NCBI RefSeq assembly: GCF_030269925.1
Contig: NC_085110.1
Span: 2,356,001 to 2,420,000, forward strand
Source of the DNA: Bombyx mori
Lineage: Eukaryota > Arthropoda > Insecta > Lepidoptera > Bombycidae
DNA: 64,000 nt
Direction of reading: 5' to 3'
This document shows positions 36,001 to 49,200 of the stretch, in pieces. The notes beneath the pieces are model-generated. The model was not told the DNA's origin. It searched no databases and saw only the letters and a list, made by a program, of their open reading frames with translations. The position numbers were made by a program, and so were the translations under genes. Positions within the stretch are counted from its first letter, which is position 1; each line of letters starts with the position of its first letter.

Positions 36001-39000
36001 TATTTTTGAATTATAGAATGTTAAGGAGCTATATTAAACCTCTTATTTTGAAACATTATTTATTGATGCTCCACTGGTATTGGCCTTACCGTAATGTTAT
36101 ATAGCCTATAGCCTTCCTCAATAAATGAGCTATCTAACACTGAAATAATTTTTCTAATCGGACCAGTAGTTTCTGTGATTAGCGCGTACAAACAAACTCT
36201 TCAGCTTTATAATATTATTATAGATTTAAATTACTTTTATGGGCTTAATCTCGTTATTTTAATTGTCGGTTTCAAAACTTTGCAAACTTCTTCGTGGCCA
36301 CCGATGGTTGAGGTGTTATTAATCGATATTTGAATATGGTGCGTGCTAACTAACGTCTTATTTTCTATAAAAATAGTTTTTCCAGACATTAATACATTCC
36401 ATTTCATTACTTGTACGACTCGTGAAAACTGAATAAAATACCTATCTATACTCTTAAATGTAGATGGTGTTTGTTGAAAAAAAATATATATTTCAACGTC
36501 ATTTGTTGTTCAGGTAAAACAATATGCACAATAAAACCGTTTTTGAAGAGGCACCGCTTCTTTAACAATGTTTGCGAGGAATGATCTAATTCGCATTTGC
36601 ATAATTGGTTTAATTCGATCGTCGGTCTGTGTGTGAATTGATTACGCCATGGTCTTTGCAGTTTTAGTCTGGCCCACGCTAATTTTAGCGCGCCTCGTTG
36701 CCATGGTTTTTCTGGGTAATGAACTAACTGATTTTTGTTTGTAATTATCTGGTCAATTTGGAATTTGATGTCCGTTTAACGTTATTAATACTGTTCTGTA
36801 CTTATTTATTGACTCGGTGGTGCAGTGGTTTGCGGTTTTGACTGTTGTGCCGAGGGTCGTGAGTTCGATTCCCAACTCAGGAAAACATTGTGTGGAGAAA
36901 AGTTTTGTTTGCTCTTTGTCTGGGTGTTTACTATCTTTATGTTTGTCAATCTCTGGTACTCATAACACGGGGAGTCCTAATTTGGGGCGGGATGACCCTG
37001 CGTGATTGGTTCTCAGTTATTTATTTTTTAGTGATCAGTTATTATTACTCGTCATGGATTCGTAAAATTAGCAATTTTTTAAAAGCCATACTTTACAGTT
37101 TACACCATAGTGACATCGCAACTATGAAATTTCTACCAAATATGTGTCATCTATTTTTCTCTGTTCATCTTTTGTTCTTTCGTATTTTTTTATTTAAATT
37201 TAATCGTATAATATTTATTTATCTCAACGCTTATGTACTTACTTTATTTGTATTTAAATGCAAAGATATCTAAAGAGACCTTTTCGACAAAATGTATTAT
37301 ATTTACATTAAACTGTAATAAAAATAATGTTTATTGGATTGGATGGCTTAATGCAACAGGTGATTGAAAAATGTTGAATAAATTGTAGAATTTGAAAAAA
37401 AAACGAACTATTTCTCATTAATCATATAAACATAAAAGCACTTTTCATCATATTAATCTTCTTCTTTTTCTCAACCTTATCCCACTAGGTGGGGTCGGCA
37501 CAGCGAATTTTCACTCTATTCTCTTCTATCAGCCGTCATCTTAACACTCACTCCTCTCTCACTCTCATATCGTCTTTCACACACTCCATCCACGTCTTCT
37601 TTGGTCGACCTCTTCCCCCTCTACCTTGCACTACCATTTCCATACATCTCCTAGTCACATGCATCTTCTCTCTACGCATCACATGTCCATACCACGCTAA
37701 CCGTCCGCTCTTTAATTTGTTAATTACTGGGGCTACTTTCACACTTCCTCTGATATACTCATGATATTAATGAACTGTAAATAAGGGGAATTCTGAAAGT
37801 GGCACCTATGACAGAGACGTTGAGAAGTGCACGTTTGGGATGGTATGGACATGTGATGAGACGAAGTGAAAATGAGGTTGGTAAGAGAGTGTTAACTATG
37901 AATGTGGAAGGATATAGGGGAAGAGGTAGACCTAAGAAGAAATGAATGGATTGCGTGATAGACGATATGTGTAAGAGGGGAGTGGGCGAAGAAATGATAT
38001 ATATTATGACAAAGGGGGTATGGAAGGAGAAAACATGTGAAGGTGTGAACATTAGGAAAATGATGATGATGATGATGATTAATGAACTGTAAATAATCCA
38101 AATTATAATATTTACACCGTTATATAATTTGAATCATACACCTAGTTGACAGCTTGAAACTTCTTTTTTTTTATGATTGAAACATTACTGGTGGCCCGTA
38201 GGCCTTTCCAGCTTCACCAGGACAGGTGGGTGAGCAAAGGCTCAGCCATGAGGGGTGGGATTTGCTAACAGCTGCCCGAGCGCCTCCGAAGGAGACCTAA
38301 CAACTCAAGAGCAATTGCTTCGCGAGTGAATCTACTACCGGATCGGAATCGGGTTTGAAACTAAATAGTACGGTGTAAATATTCCCAAGTTTTACGAGGA
38401 AGATCATTTAAACTCGCACCGGAGTTTGTTGAGTTTTCGTTTACGAGAAAACTGAACGTGCGTTCTGTGTGTGAAATACACGGAAACTACTAAATCGGTT
38501 TATGGGGAAACGCGAATAGTAAATTGAGGAATGTGACATTAAATTTTGAGCGAAATTCACTGTTGGCTGTGTGAAACGAATATATGTAGATCTAACCTTC
38601 TCCTTGTGTAATAATGAAAACTAGAGGTCCCGCAGTTATCGAAATTCGACTATAATTGTAATTGTAAGTTTGTACACTATTATGATTGTATTTTATACTT
38701 CTATAATCACAAAATTCGCCAAGGCTACACTATAAAAAAATATTAATAAAAAAGACAAACAATATTTAATCTATTCTCAATTTGACCACAGACGTCAAGA
38801 ACAAAAGTTTGACAATAAATAGTATGCATGCGTGTGTGCGTCAAATACATGGTATGTAGTGTGTGTAATGTTTTCTTTATTGGTTTAATGTATCCTTTAT
38901 GCATTATTTAAAAAAAATATTTGCATTGTGCACTTCTTCTCTATATTCTCTATAAGTGTGGAAAATTTCATACTCCTCCGTTCGCGCAATTTTCGTAAAA

Positions 39001-42000
39001 AGGGATACAATGTTTTTGCTTCACGTATTAATATATAGATGATCGTTTTTATTATTGTCCCCTGTTATATCTTAGTTAATTAGTGAAGTCAAAGATGTAA
39101 TTAATTAATATACAGTTTCTTGTTTAACACGCGCTTTATTCACAGACCAGAACACAAATTAAAGAGATTCCCTAAACCCAAAAATAATAATACATATAGC
39201 TTACACTAATAGAAATACATATAACAGTCTCCGATGCGTTCATAAGCCATACATCTGATTGAAATGAAATTTGGTAATGTTGGAATTGCATAGAAAGCTT
39301 TCGTCATCAGGGACGTCTTAAATTAGGCTGGGGCCCTTGGGCACACAAGAATTTGAGGCCCTTTTGGAAAGTAAAAAAAGCGAATTATAATAACATTTTT
39401 TTACTGAGTATGAAAATTTATTATAAGTAATCAAATAAAGTATGATATAATATGTCATTAATGATATTAGAATGCTGCTGGTTTTTAGATGCGTTCGGAA
39501 ATATTATTAATTAGTACAGTAGGAATAGGCGCAATCATCGATATAATGGCGTAGTATATGCCTTGTAAATACCTTCTGATAAGATTACTGATTTGTGAAA
39601 AAGTGTAATGCGCCCGACAAAAATATTTTGAGAATAAATGTGTGAGAGAAATTGTCGGTCCTTAGGGGCCCCCTGAGAATGGGGGCCCTGGGCACGGGCC
39701 CCGTGTGCCCTTATGGTAAAGACGGCATTGTTCGTCATACCATCAATGTACCACAATACAATGTTTTTTTATAAAATTAGTATGTAATTATCACACGCCT
39801 CATACTAGCAACTATACAAATTTAACAGTATCAATATATTACTATGTTATCTCTTCATCGTGAAAGAATGTGTTAGGTTAATACGTATTTACTTAGAAAT
39901 AGCATGGGGGTCTCACCTATCAGGTCACGACGATTTGTGTCAGGATATTATTATGGACACTACTATAATAAAATTATCAATAATTCAAAAATCGTATACC
40001 TCTTTCGAAATTCTAAATTAAGCATTATACTAACAAAATAACGTATTGTTATTATACACGTATAATCTAAATCTATTAACGAAAATCGTGACAAATCTTT
40101 GTCTGAATGAGTAATTGTTTTTTTTGGCACCTATTGTATCTTTGGACGCGACCAACGAATACCATTGCCGTGTAATTTTGTAATTTTCGACGGTTGTCGT
40201 AGATTCGTTTGTTGTAAGTACCGCCGCGCCAGCTTTCTTGTTTCCACCGACTATAGTCGGATTTTTAATTAGACGAAGCCAGCTGACAGTAGCTAATGTC
40301 ATTTTGTGAAATAATGTTGCTATATTTAAAGTAATAGTGATGCGTTCAGTTCTCGTTCAATCACATGAATGAACAATGAGTGTGAAGAGTTAATCACTAA
40401 TTTCAAACTATAAAAGAATATTATTTATATTTTACAATAAAATTGTATTCAAGTGCTCCAATATATGTTACTAGAAGTATGTAACTACAATCAGTTTTTT
40501 TTATTTTCATTACCTACCTATAATTGTTATATTTTATACATCTATAATTTCAACTATATGATGTATTGGAAATAGGACAATCTTACAAGCTTCGTCGCAA
40601 TATTTTTCTTAATGTTTAAAACACTCGGTATTCAGTACAGGTAGATACTTTAGGAACATAATATTTCGTCGAAAACTCGTTGGTATGTACAAAGCACGCC
40701 TAAAATTCGAACCCCGTACCCTATATCGGCAATTCGGCACACCAACTATTCACTAGACAATCGAGGCAATTTCATTAATTCAGGAGTTTTTTCAATCGTT
40801 CACTTTGTTACAACACTATTTTTATTTCATCAAAAACTGACAACACAGTAAACGTCAGTTGACTTCGTCTAATAAAAAATCCGACTATAGTAGTCATGCG
40901 TGCCGATTCGAAGAAAATTCTAGAAGATAGTAAAAATAGGTATACGATATTATGACATTATTTTGTCAAATTTTGTACTCGTAAAAGTTTTTTTAGAATA
41001 TTTTCAAGTATGAACTCCTCTTTTGTACGTATTTTCGATCAGATTATCGTTTTTATATAACATTTCTCTATCAATCATCGCACTCAAATTAACACTGAAT
41101 TACGCTTCATAAAACTTAAAAAGATATCAATTCAAAAATTTAAATCGAATCAGTCCTGCGACTGTTCAATTAAATTAATTAAGTACCTTAATAAGGATCA
41201 TTGACATTCGCATAAATTATTCGTTGCGTTTACTTCGAACCTTATTCCGAGTGCATTTAAGGTGGATTCCGCGTGAAGAACTGCCCGGTCAGCTTTGGTC
41301 AACAACGGTGACATTGATGTGAACTTACTTGAGTTGAATGATATTGAATTAAGACGCCGTGAATAGAATTTTGAGTATTCTCTCGCTGTCGCTAAAACTC
41401 TGTTAGTTTTAAGTAATTTTGTTTTTTTTTTTTCAGTTGACATTGAATTGATCTGTCACTCCTTTATTAAGTTCGATAATTGAATTTATGTAATGTTTAT
41501 CGTCGCCTGCATTGTATAGCACGCAAGATGTAAACATTTGCCCACTGCCAATGTCGTTGAGATCGTGATCGATAGGTAACAAGAAAAACAAATCTATACT
41601 ACTAATACGTGAAGCAAAAACTATGTACCCCTTTTTAAGTAAATTGCGTGGAGGAAAGGAATATGAAGTTTCCCAAACTTTTTATAGAGAAGGAGTGCAA
41701 AATGCTACATTTTTTTTTTAATTATGCATAAAAATACATTACATGAATAAATAAGAAAACATTACACACACACGCATATAAACTGTTGTTTATCGTTGAA
41801 GTCTGTGGTCAAATTAAGAATAGATTAATATTATTTGTCTATAGTGTGGCCTTGGCGAAATCTGACCTGAATAAAGAAGTAAAGTCTTTGACAATAGAAT
41901 CTTAATAATGTTCAAAGTTATAATTTAAATTAGTTATGGTCGAATTTCGACCGCTGGGTGGAGACTAGTATATTTAGAAATGTCCGTGGCTTAAAGGTTA

Positions 42001-45000
42001 AGACTGTATGGAGTGCGTTCGTATCGACTGATGAAACTCTGCCAGGCTTACCAATTTTTCCGGAGCTGGCCGGCAGAACTTTTTCGAAGCTCATAAATAT
42101 CACAGATCAATGGGGGGGTCACTTTAATTTCTTTTAGCGACCACAAAGACCAGATACGGCACTGCGATAAGCAATTACAATATACTACGAATTGTACAAA
42201 CAAAAATATCTCAACGATATATGATAAGAATATCATTAATGTAGTCAAAATCAGCTAAATATAGATTATTAAGCATAACTCAAAAACCAGTAGTTAGACC
42301 TTAATATATCAAATGGAACCACAGAAGAACCACAAGCTCTCAAAAAGAAAAAAAGAAAAAATAATCAAAATAGATTCCCGTAAAAATTCCCGATTCTGTG
42401 TTAACACTTTTTTCCCTGCCTATGCTGATAGCCTTGAGAGGCTATTTCAGCGTGAGTTTACACATAAAAAAATAGTCGAATTGAGAACCACCTCCTTCCT
42501 TGAACACGATTTAAAATCGAAGCTTGCAAACCCTTAGATTTACGTAACAATCAAATGTACAATAACGAATAGTATATATTTTTACTCCGGAAGTTTCGGT
42601 TGTGTTTGTATTCGCAAAACTTGGCTTGTGTATGACTCATATATTTTCAGTGAACTATCACCGAAAGAAAACTTTTAACGTTAGGACTGTTAGTGATCTC
42701 AATGCTTAGGGACGCACTGCGACGTCAAAAGAAATACCGTAATAAATAATAAAAATAATTTTATTTTCACACACATTTATTTGTAAGATTGTAATTTAAT
42801 TTATGGTAAACTAGCGACCCGCCCTCGCTTCGCTTCGGAAACATTAAAACATACATGAATCAAAAAAAAAAAAAAAAAAAAGTAGCCTATGTTCATCAGG
42901 GACAATGTCGGCTTCTAATGGAAAAAGAATTTTTCAAATCGGTCCAGTAGTTTCGGAGCCTATTCGAAACAAACAAACAAACAAATCTTTCCTCTTTATA
43001 ATATTAGTATAGATATAATTTCCTTATCCCAGCGAAGGATTAACAAGGAGCAAGGACTCTGAGCATTTAACGCTTTGGGTCCATTAAGAAAACTACGGAG
43101 GTATTGTTTCGTTTTCTTGAGGAGAATTTTTGGCTGTTTCATTATTGTGCCAGGATATTATAACGTCGCCATTGATATGTTGGCCGCTTAAATCCACTCT
43201 GTGTGATTCGCCTTCATGTTTGTATGTCCCTTCTCGTCCAGTTTGTGAGGCAGCGGATTGTTCTTCACTTACATTCTGTGCAGAATTCGGTTTAATTGTA
43301 ACGTCTTCCATTTTCACACCTTTAATCAGCAACACACCGATACCTAAGGGAAATATAAGAACTATATTATTTTTTTATTGCCCTTGTAGGCAGACGAGCG
43401 TACGGCTCATCTGATGGTGAGTGGTTACCGTCGTCCATGGCCTTCATCTATGCCAGGGGCAGAGCCAAGCCGCTGCCTACCTCTTAATACTCTCCACAAG
43501 CCTCGTTTGAAGAAGGACATGTCATAGCGCTCTAGAAACACCGTGGAGGGGAGCTCATTCCATATGGATCCGGGTAGTACGTGGCAAAAAATACCTCTGG
43601 AAACACACTGTCGATGAACGCAGCGGTTCCAGATAATATGGATGAACTCTGCTCCAATGGCGGGAGGTGCGGTGATAAAAAGGTTCATCTCAAACAATTT
43701 TTTTATTTATTGCTTAGATGTGCGGACGAGCTCACAGCCCACCTGGTGTTAAGTGGTTACTGGAGCCCATAGACATCTACAACATAAATGCGCCACCCAC
43801 CTTGAGATATAAGTTCTAAAGTCTCACTATAGTTACAACGCTGCCCCACCCTTCAAACCGAAACGCATTACTGCTTCACGGTAGAAATAGGCAGAGTGGT
43901 GGTACCTATGCGCGCGGACTCACAAGAGGTCCTACCACCAGTAAAAGTCACAAACCAGTAACCAGTAAAAGTCACAAGCCAGTAACCAGTAAAAGTCTCA
44001 AAAATTCCCCAGAGCACTCCATGGAACATACGGTATAAAATACAGAGGGAACCGAATGGCCAGGGATACATCAAAAGGCTCACCTTCGTTGGACCAACGT
44101 CGACCCAATGCTTTAAATAAAAATGTACAAGCGCGTACTATTTCGTTTTACGAACGTTAACGTTTTTAGCCATTCAAATTTAGGTTTGAAGAGTGGGCCA
44201 GCCCTGCTAGCCTGTTACTATAGGGCTGAGACTTAGAAACCATGTCGCAAGGTGCGTGGCAGCATTAACGTCGTTAATGTCTCTGGAATCTGGTAACCAC
44301 ACAACATCAGATAAGCCGCGAGCATGTTCAACCCGTCTAAGCAATAAAAAAATCTTACACTAATGAAAAATAGTTAATTAGCACATTTGTTTACGCAGCC
44401 CACGTAAAGCTGAGCCTGCGTTGTTAATGAGCGCGATGTGGGTAGTTAAAGCTCTAAGTATAATCCCTGGATTTAAAATAATCCCCACACTTCAAATATG
44501 AATGTTAAAATAAACGCGTAAGAAATATAGAAACAAACATTATTAGTGAATAAACAATAATAATCATTATGTAGTATATACTATAACATAATCATTATTA
44601 TTAATTGACTAATAAACTCATTAGTTAACATTTTTAAGCATTTTAAATTTTAAGTAATCTCGACAATGTTGTTTTTATTCATAACTAGCTGACTCAGCAG
44701 ACTTCGTAGTGCCTCAATCGATAAATAAAAGACCTAAACTTTTGTATAAAATAAACTTAAAACAAACAAAAGGAATCCGTCCGACGGGGAACACATCAAA
44801 GGAAAAACAAACGAGCATTTTCATATTTTTCTCCCTTTTAAACCTTGTCTGGACTTCCACAAATAATTTAAAACCAAAATTAGTCAAATTGGTCCAGCTG
44901 TTCTCGAGTTTTAGCGAGACTAACGAACAGCAATTCATTTTTATATATATAGATTCATTTATTATTCATAATAAATCAACAGAAAAGTATCTACTGTGTG

Positions 45001-46187
45001 TGTAATATAAAATATTATATGATTTTCCTCTACTAGGCTTTTGTTTCCCTAGCCGCCTACTATGAAATAAAATAATCCATCTGATTCTTAATAATTCATC
45101 GGATTGTCAACAGTATTGCTTAGAATAAAATAATCAACGAACGAAAAGTATATATAACAAAAAGGTAAATTATTTTATAAAAAAAAAACTTGCAAACGTA
45201 AATGAATAAAAATAAATAATTGAACTCCAAAATCTTCAAGGTTTAGTTGTTTATTTCGTAAATGTACAACCCTAACGCATTGCGCGTCGTCACCGCGATC
45301 TCGAGAGGTTCCCGGTAAAGGCGAAGAGGCTATTACGCAAAAGTTAGTTTCTTTAAGCAAACGAATACGATCATCATCATCATCATGCTTTCCTATTACC
45401 CTCTGCTGGGGTGTAGGGCTCGAATCAAATTTTTCCATTTATATCGGTCTTGGGCAGTCTGTTCTAACTCCTCCCACGTCATGCCCAAGACCCCTAGCTC
45501 CTGCTCCAGCGAGCGACGCCAAGTTGTTCTGGGGCGGCCTCTCTTCCTTTTACCAGACACTTTCCAGGTCAGTGCTCTCTTTGATAGGTGGGTATCGGGT
45601 TTTCTTAAAGTGTGACCAATCCAATGCCACTTCCGCGTAAGGATCTCCTTCTCCATTAGTGTCTGCTTAGTGATAAATAAACGAATACGATGCTATAAAA
45701 ATATTTTGTAAGCAATTGAGGCCTACAAAATCAAAGGCAGCTAAATCCAAGTCTGTCAAATATTCAGGTAAACTACAAAAATCGGGCTTAAACACGTCAT
45801 TATGGATCCTCCCGATCCATCGAAGTACCGCTCTTGCTAGGGCCAGTGCTAGCAACACTCCCGGCTTGAGAAGCTGAAATAACTTTGTTCGGATAGCTAC
45901 GATATTCTTTATTTTAAAGCAGATTTATAAAGAATGAGAATATTACTAATAATCTGAATTTTAAATGATAAAACTTCGTTTATTAGTACTTAGCACAGAG
46001 TAAAAAAAATTTTTTTTGAACTTAATTTGTTAGAGATTTAGCTGCATTTGTTATAACATGAAAACACTAAAGCGTGTCCAACTAACTAAACAAGATAGCG
46101 CCATTGTTAATCCATTTTACGACATTAAGGCGTTTAGCTGCTTTTGATTTTATAGGCCTCAATTGTAACATACTTTTATTTATTTTA

Positions 46188-46219
<32 letters not shown>

Positions 46220-49200
46220 AAATCTCAATGTTTCAAATAACAAACTTTTGACGACATGGAATTTACTTATTCTGCGAATCGTGGAATTAGCGTCAATGCT
46301 TCTATATAGATTGACGAAATCAAAGTACTAACCAAGATACAATAACACTGTCATTACTTACATATACACGCTATGACGATGACTGCAACCACAAAAATTG
46401 CAAAATACTTTTTAACCCTCGACGTCATGCTCGTTTCGCGTTACGAGCGTAACTGAGTCGTGGGCACTGCGACATCTAGCGGTTAAAAAAAAAAGTGTGT
46501 GTGTCCGCTCCGACGCACGACTGGAGTTTACTGGATATAAAAAATTAAACGAAACAATACGAGAAATAGTTCTATATTACGACAACACGATACACTACAG
46601 ATTATTAACAAATTAACGAGACACAAAACAAACGACTAACAAATATATGAAAATACAATAATGAGAGAAACGCGCGATCAGTACGAGGCTTTGTGGCGGA
46701 CTGCCGGCGCAGCAGCCCGGCGTCACCTGCGATAACGCATTTCGTGTGACATGCGCAATCAGGCGCATAACGCATTTCGTGTGACATGCTAGTACGATTT
46801 TGGTCCCCATAATTTTCATACCCCGGGCCTATATATGTAAATCGATTCTAAAGGAGTAAACTCCAATAACTAATAAAAATCGACATAGTTCACAGGAAAC
46901 CGATATTCCTTGTTAGTGGAATTTTATCAGCTGCCTATTAATTATACTTCGAAACAATAATACCTATGCGGCATAGAGAACTAAAAAAAAAGTTTGTGTG
47001 TTTTAATAAAACTAAAAACATATTATACGTATTATACATATTTAGGATTGAGTTTATTAAACTGAATATTCATTTTTTTTTTCGTCAATTTAAATTGCAA
47101 CAATTGAAAAAACAATGAATGTGATTCCTCTGTCTGTTTGGCGCGTTTCTAATAAAACTAAAGGTCGCCCAGTAGTCGAAATCGACTATAATTAATAGAA
47201 ATTATAAGTTTGAACATTATGATATGGTTCTTTTGTCAAATTTATACTATACTACTATTTATTATAATATATGTAATCACAGATTTCGCCGAAACGACCG
47301 TATAGACAAATAATATTAAAGACAAACAATGTTAATCTATTCTCAATCTGACCACAGAATTTAAACAATAACAAAAGTTTGACAATAAACATATGTATGT
47401 TTAAAAATATGTGTTGTCAAATATATGTGTGTAAGTTTTTTTATTGATTTAATGTATTTTTACGCATAATTAAAAAAAAATTAACATTCTGCACTCCTTC
47501 TCTATATTCTCGATAAGTATGTGAAATTTCATACTCCCTTTTTTTTTTTTTATGATTCAATGATTACTGGTGGCCCGGAGGCCTTTCCAGCTTCACCAGG
47601 ACAGGTGGGCGAGCAAAGGCTCAGCCAGGAGGGGGGGGATTTGCTAACAACTGCCCGAGCGTCCTAACAACTCAAGAGCAATTGCTTTGCGAATGAATCT
47701 ACTACCGGATCGGAATCGCGACCCACTGAGAAGATCCGGCGAGAAACTCAGCGGGCTGATGCATGGGTTAGGTTGCACGTCGACCTCTTTGTCGAGTTCG
47801 ACGAGTACGGTTACCGGGGTTCCTCAGCCTGCTCCTAGTGTTAGAGCTGAAGGTATCTAATGCAAGAGTTATTGGATCTGATGGATCCGTAAGGACGTGT
47901 CTAGGGCGACGACGGTGACTTGCTCCTGCGTAATCAGGATTCGGGGAGTAATCAGCGGCGGCAACGATAAGGCGATTATCATGACGCATAGCCTTATCGA
48001 AGTAACGTTCCGACACTAACTTCATGTGTTTGCGGATCGATTCGAGGCCCAGGTCGTCGTGAAGGTCGACGTTCCTCACGAACCACGGAGCCCCGACGGC
48101 TAACCTGCAAAAGCGGGATTGTAGGGATTGGAGGGTGTCTATGTGTGTGCGGGCCGCGTGAGCGAACACCACACTCGCGTAAGTCATGACGGCTACGTTC
48201 CTACTGCGTTCCATTCTTTATGCGATGAGTATTCAAGAATTCTCCAATTAGCGAAAGTAAAAAGTCTTTTATCCCTTAGCATGGCCGCAGAATAGAGACG
48301 TGCTTTTTAATTTGCACCGTAAGCCACATTTTTCAATGATTTTGCAATGATGTGCACTGAATTTATCTTTCTCCAGTTCGTCTCCACACCTCCTTAACCT
48401 TTGTACAGCTTCAGGCAAAACTTAGCCTCATCTCGGAACGAATTTAACGAATTTAAATTTTTGAATTAAAGAATGGAATTTATTGACGATTTTATTTTTA
48501 ATTCATGATCGTATAGAACAAATCACGCACGGCTATCCGGCCTCAAATTAGGATTCCATATTTTATGGGTACCAGAGACTGACAGATACTTTTAAACGTT
48601 TAATAATAAACACCCTATACTTCGATAAGGCTATGCGTCATGATAATCGCCTTATCGTTGCCGCCGCTGACTACTCCCCGAATCCTGATCATGCAGGAGC
48701 CAGTCACCGTCGACGCCCTAGACATGGCCTTACAGATCCATCAGATCCAATAACCTTTGCATTAGACGCCTTCAGCTCTAACACTAGGAGCAGGCTTAGG
48801 AACCCCGGTAACCGTACTCGTCAAACTCGACAAAGAATTCGACGTGCAACCTAACCGATGCATCAGCCCGCTGAGTTTCTCGCCGGATCTTGTCAGCGGG
48901 TCGCGATTCCGATCCGGTAATAGATTCATTCGCGAAGCAATTGCTCTTGAGTTGTTAGGTCTCCTTCGGAGGCGCTCGGGCAGTTGTTAGCAAATCCCAC
49001 CCCTCCTGGCTGAGCCTTTGCTCGCCCACCTGTCCTGGTGAAACTGGAAGGGCCTTCGGACCACCAGTAATCTTTCAATCATAAAAAAACACCCAGACAA
49101 GAGCAAGCAAAGCTGTTGATGACACGAATGTTTGGCCGATGCGGGAATCAAACCCACGACCCTCGACGCAAAAGTCACGGGCTCTAACAGGGGATATACT

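Noticed and set aside
36811..36880. tRNA gene on the plus strand
   Set aside because: Boxes A and B are present, but a SINE body follows directly, and a related fragment occurs at 49086.
40695..40772. tRNA gene on the minus strand
   Set aside because: Box-like motifs are present, but the acceptor and other arms do not pair convincingly; a SINE head is more likely.
43936..44003. Possible CRISPR-like array
   Set aside because: The units are directly abutting with no spacers, and the genome is an animal's; a simple slippage array explains it.
24790..46819. Identical 60-68 aa minus-strand frames in the two ~355-bp repeats as a conserved small gene
   Set aside because: Identity extends equally through non-coding parts of the repeat, so it reflects recent copying, not protein constraint.
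24679..46866. The direct ~355-bp pair as LTRs of one giant retroelement
   Set aside because: The DNA between them contains host exons and unrelated repeats and no gag/pol; the ends are not TG...CA, and no duplication was seen.
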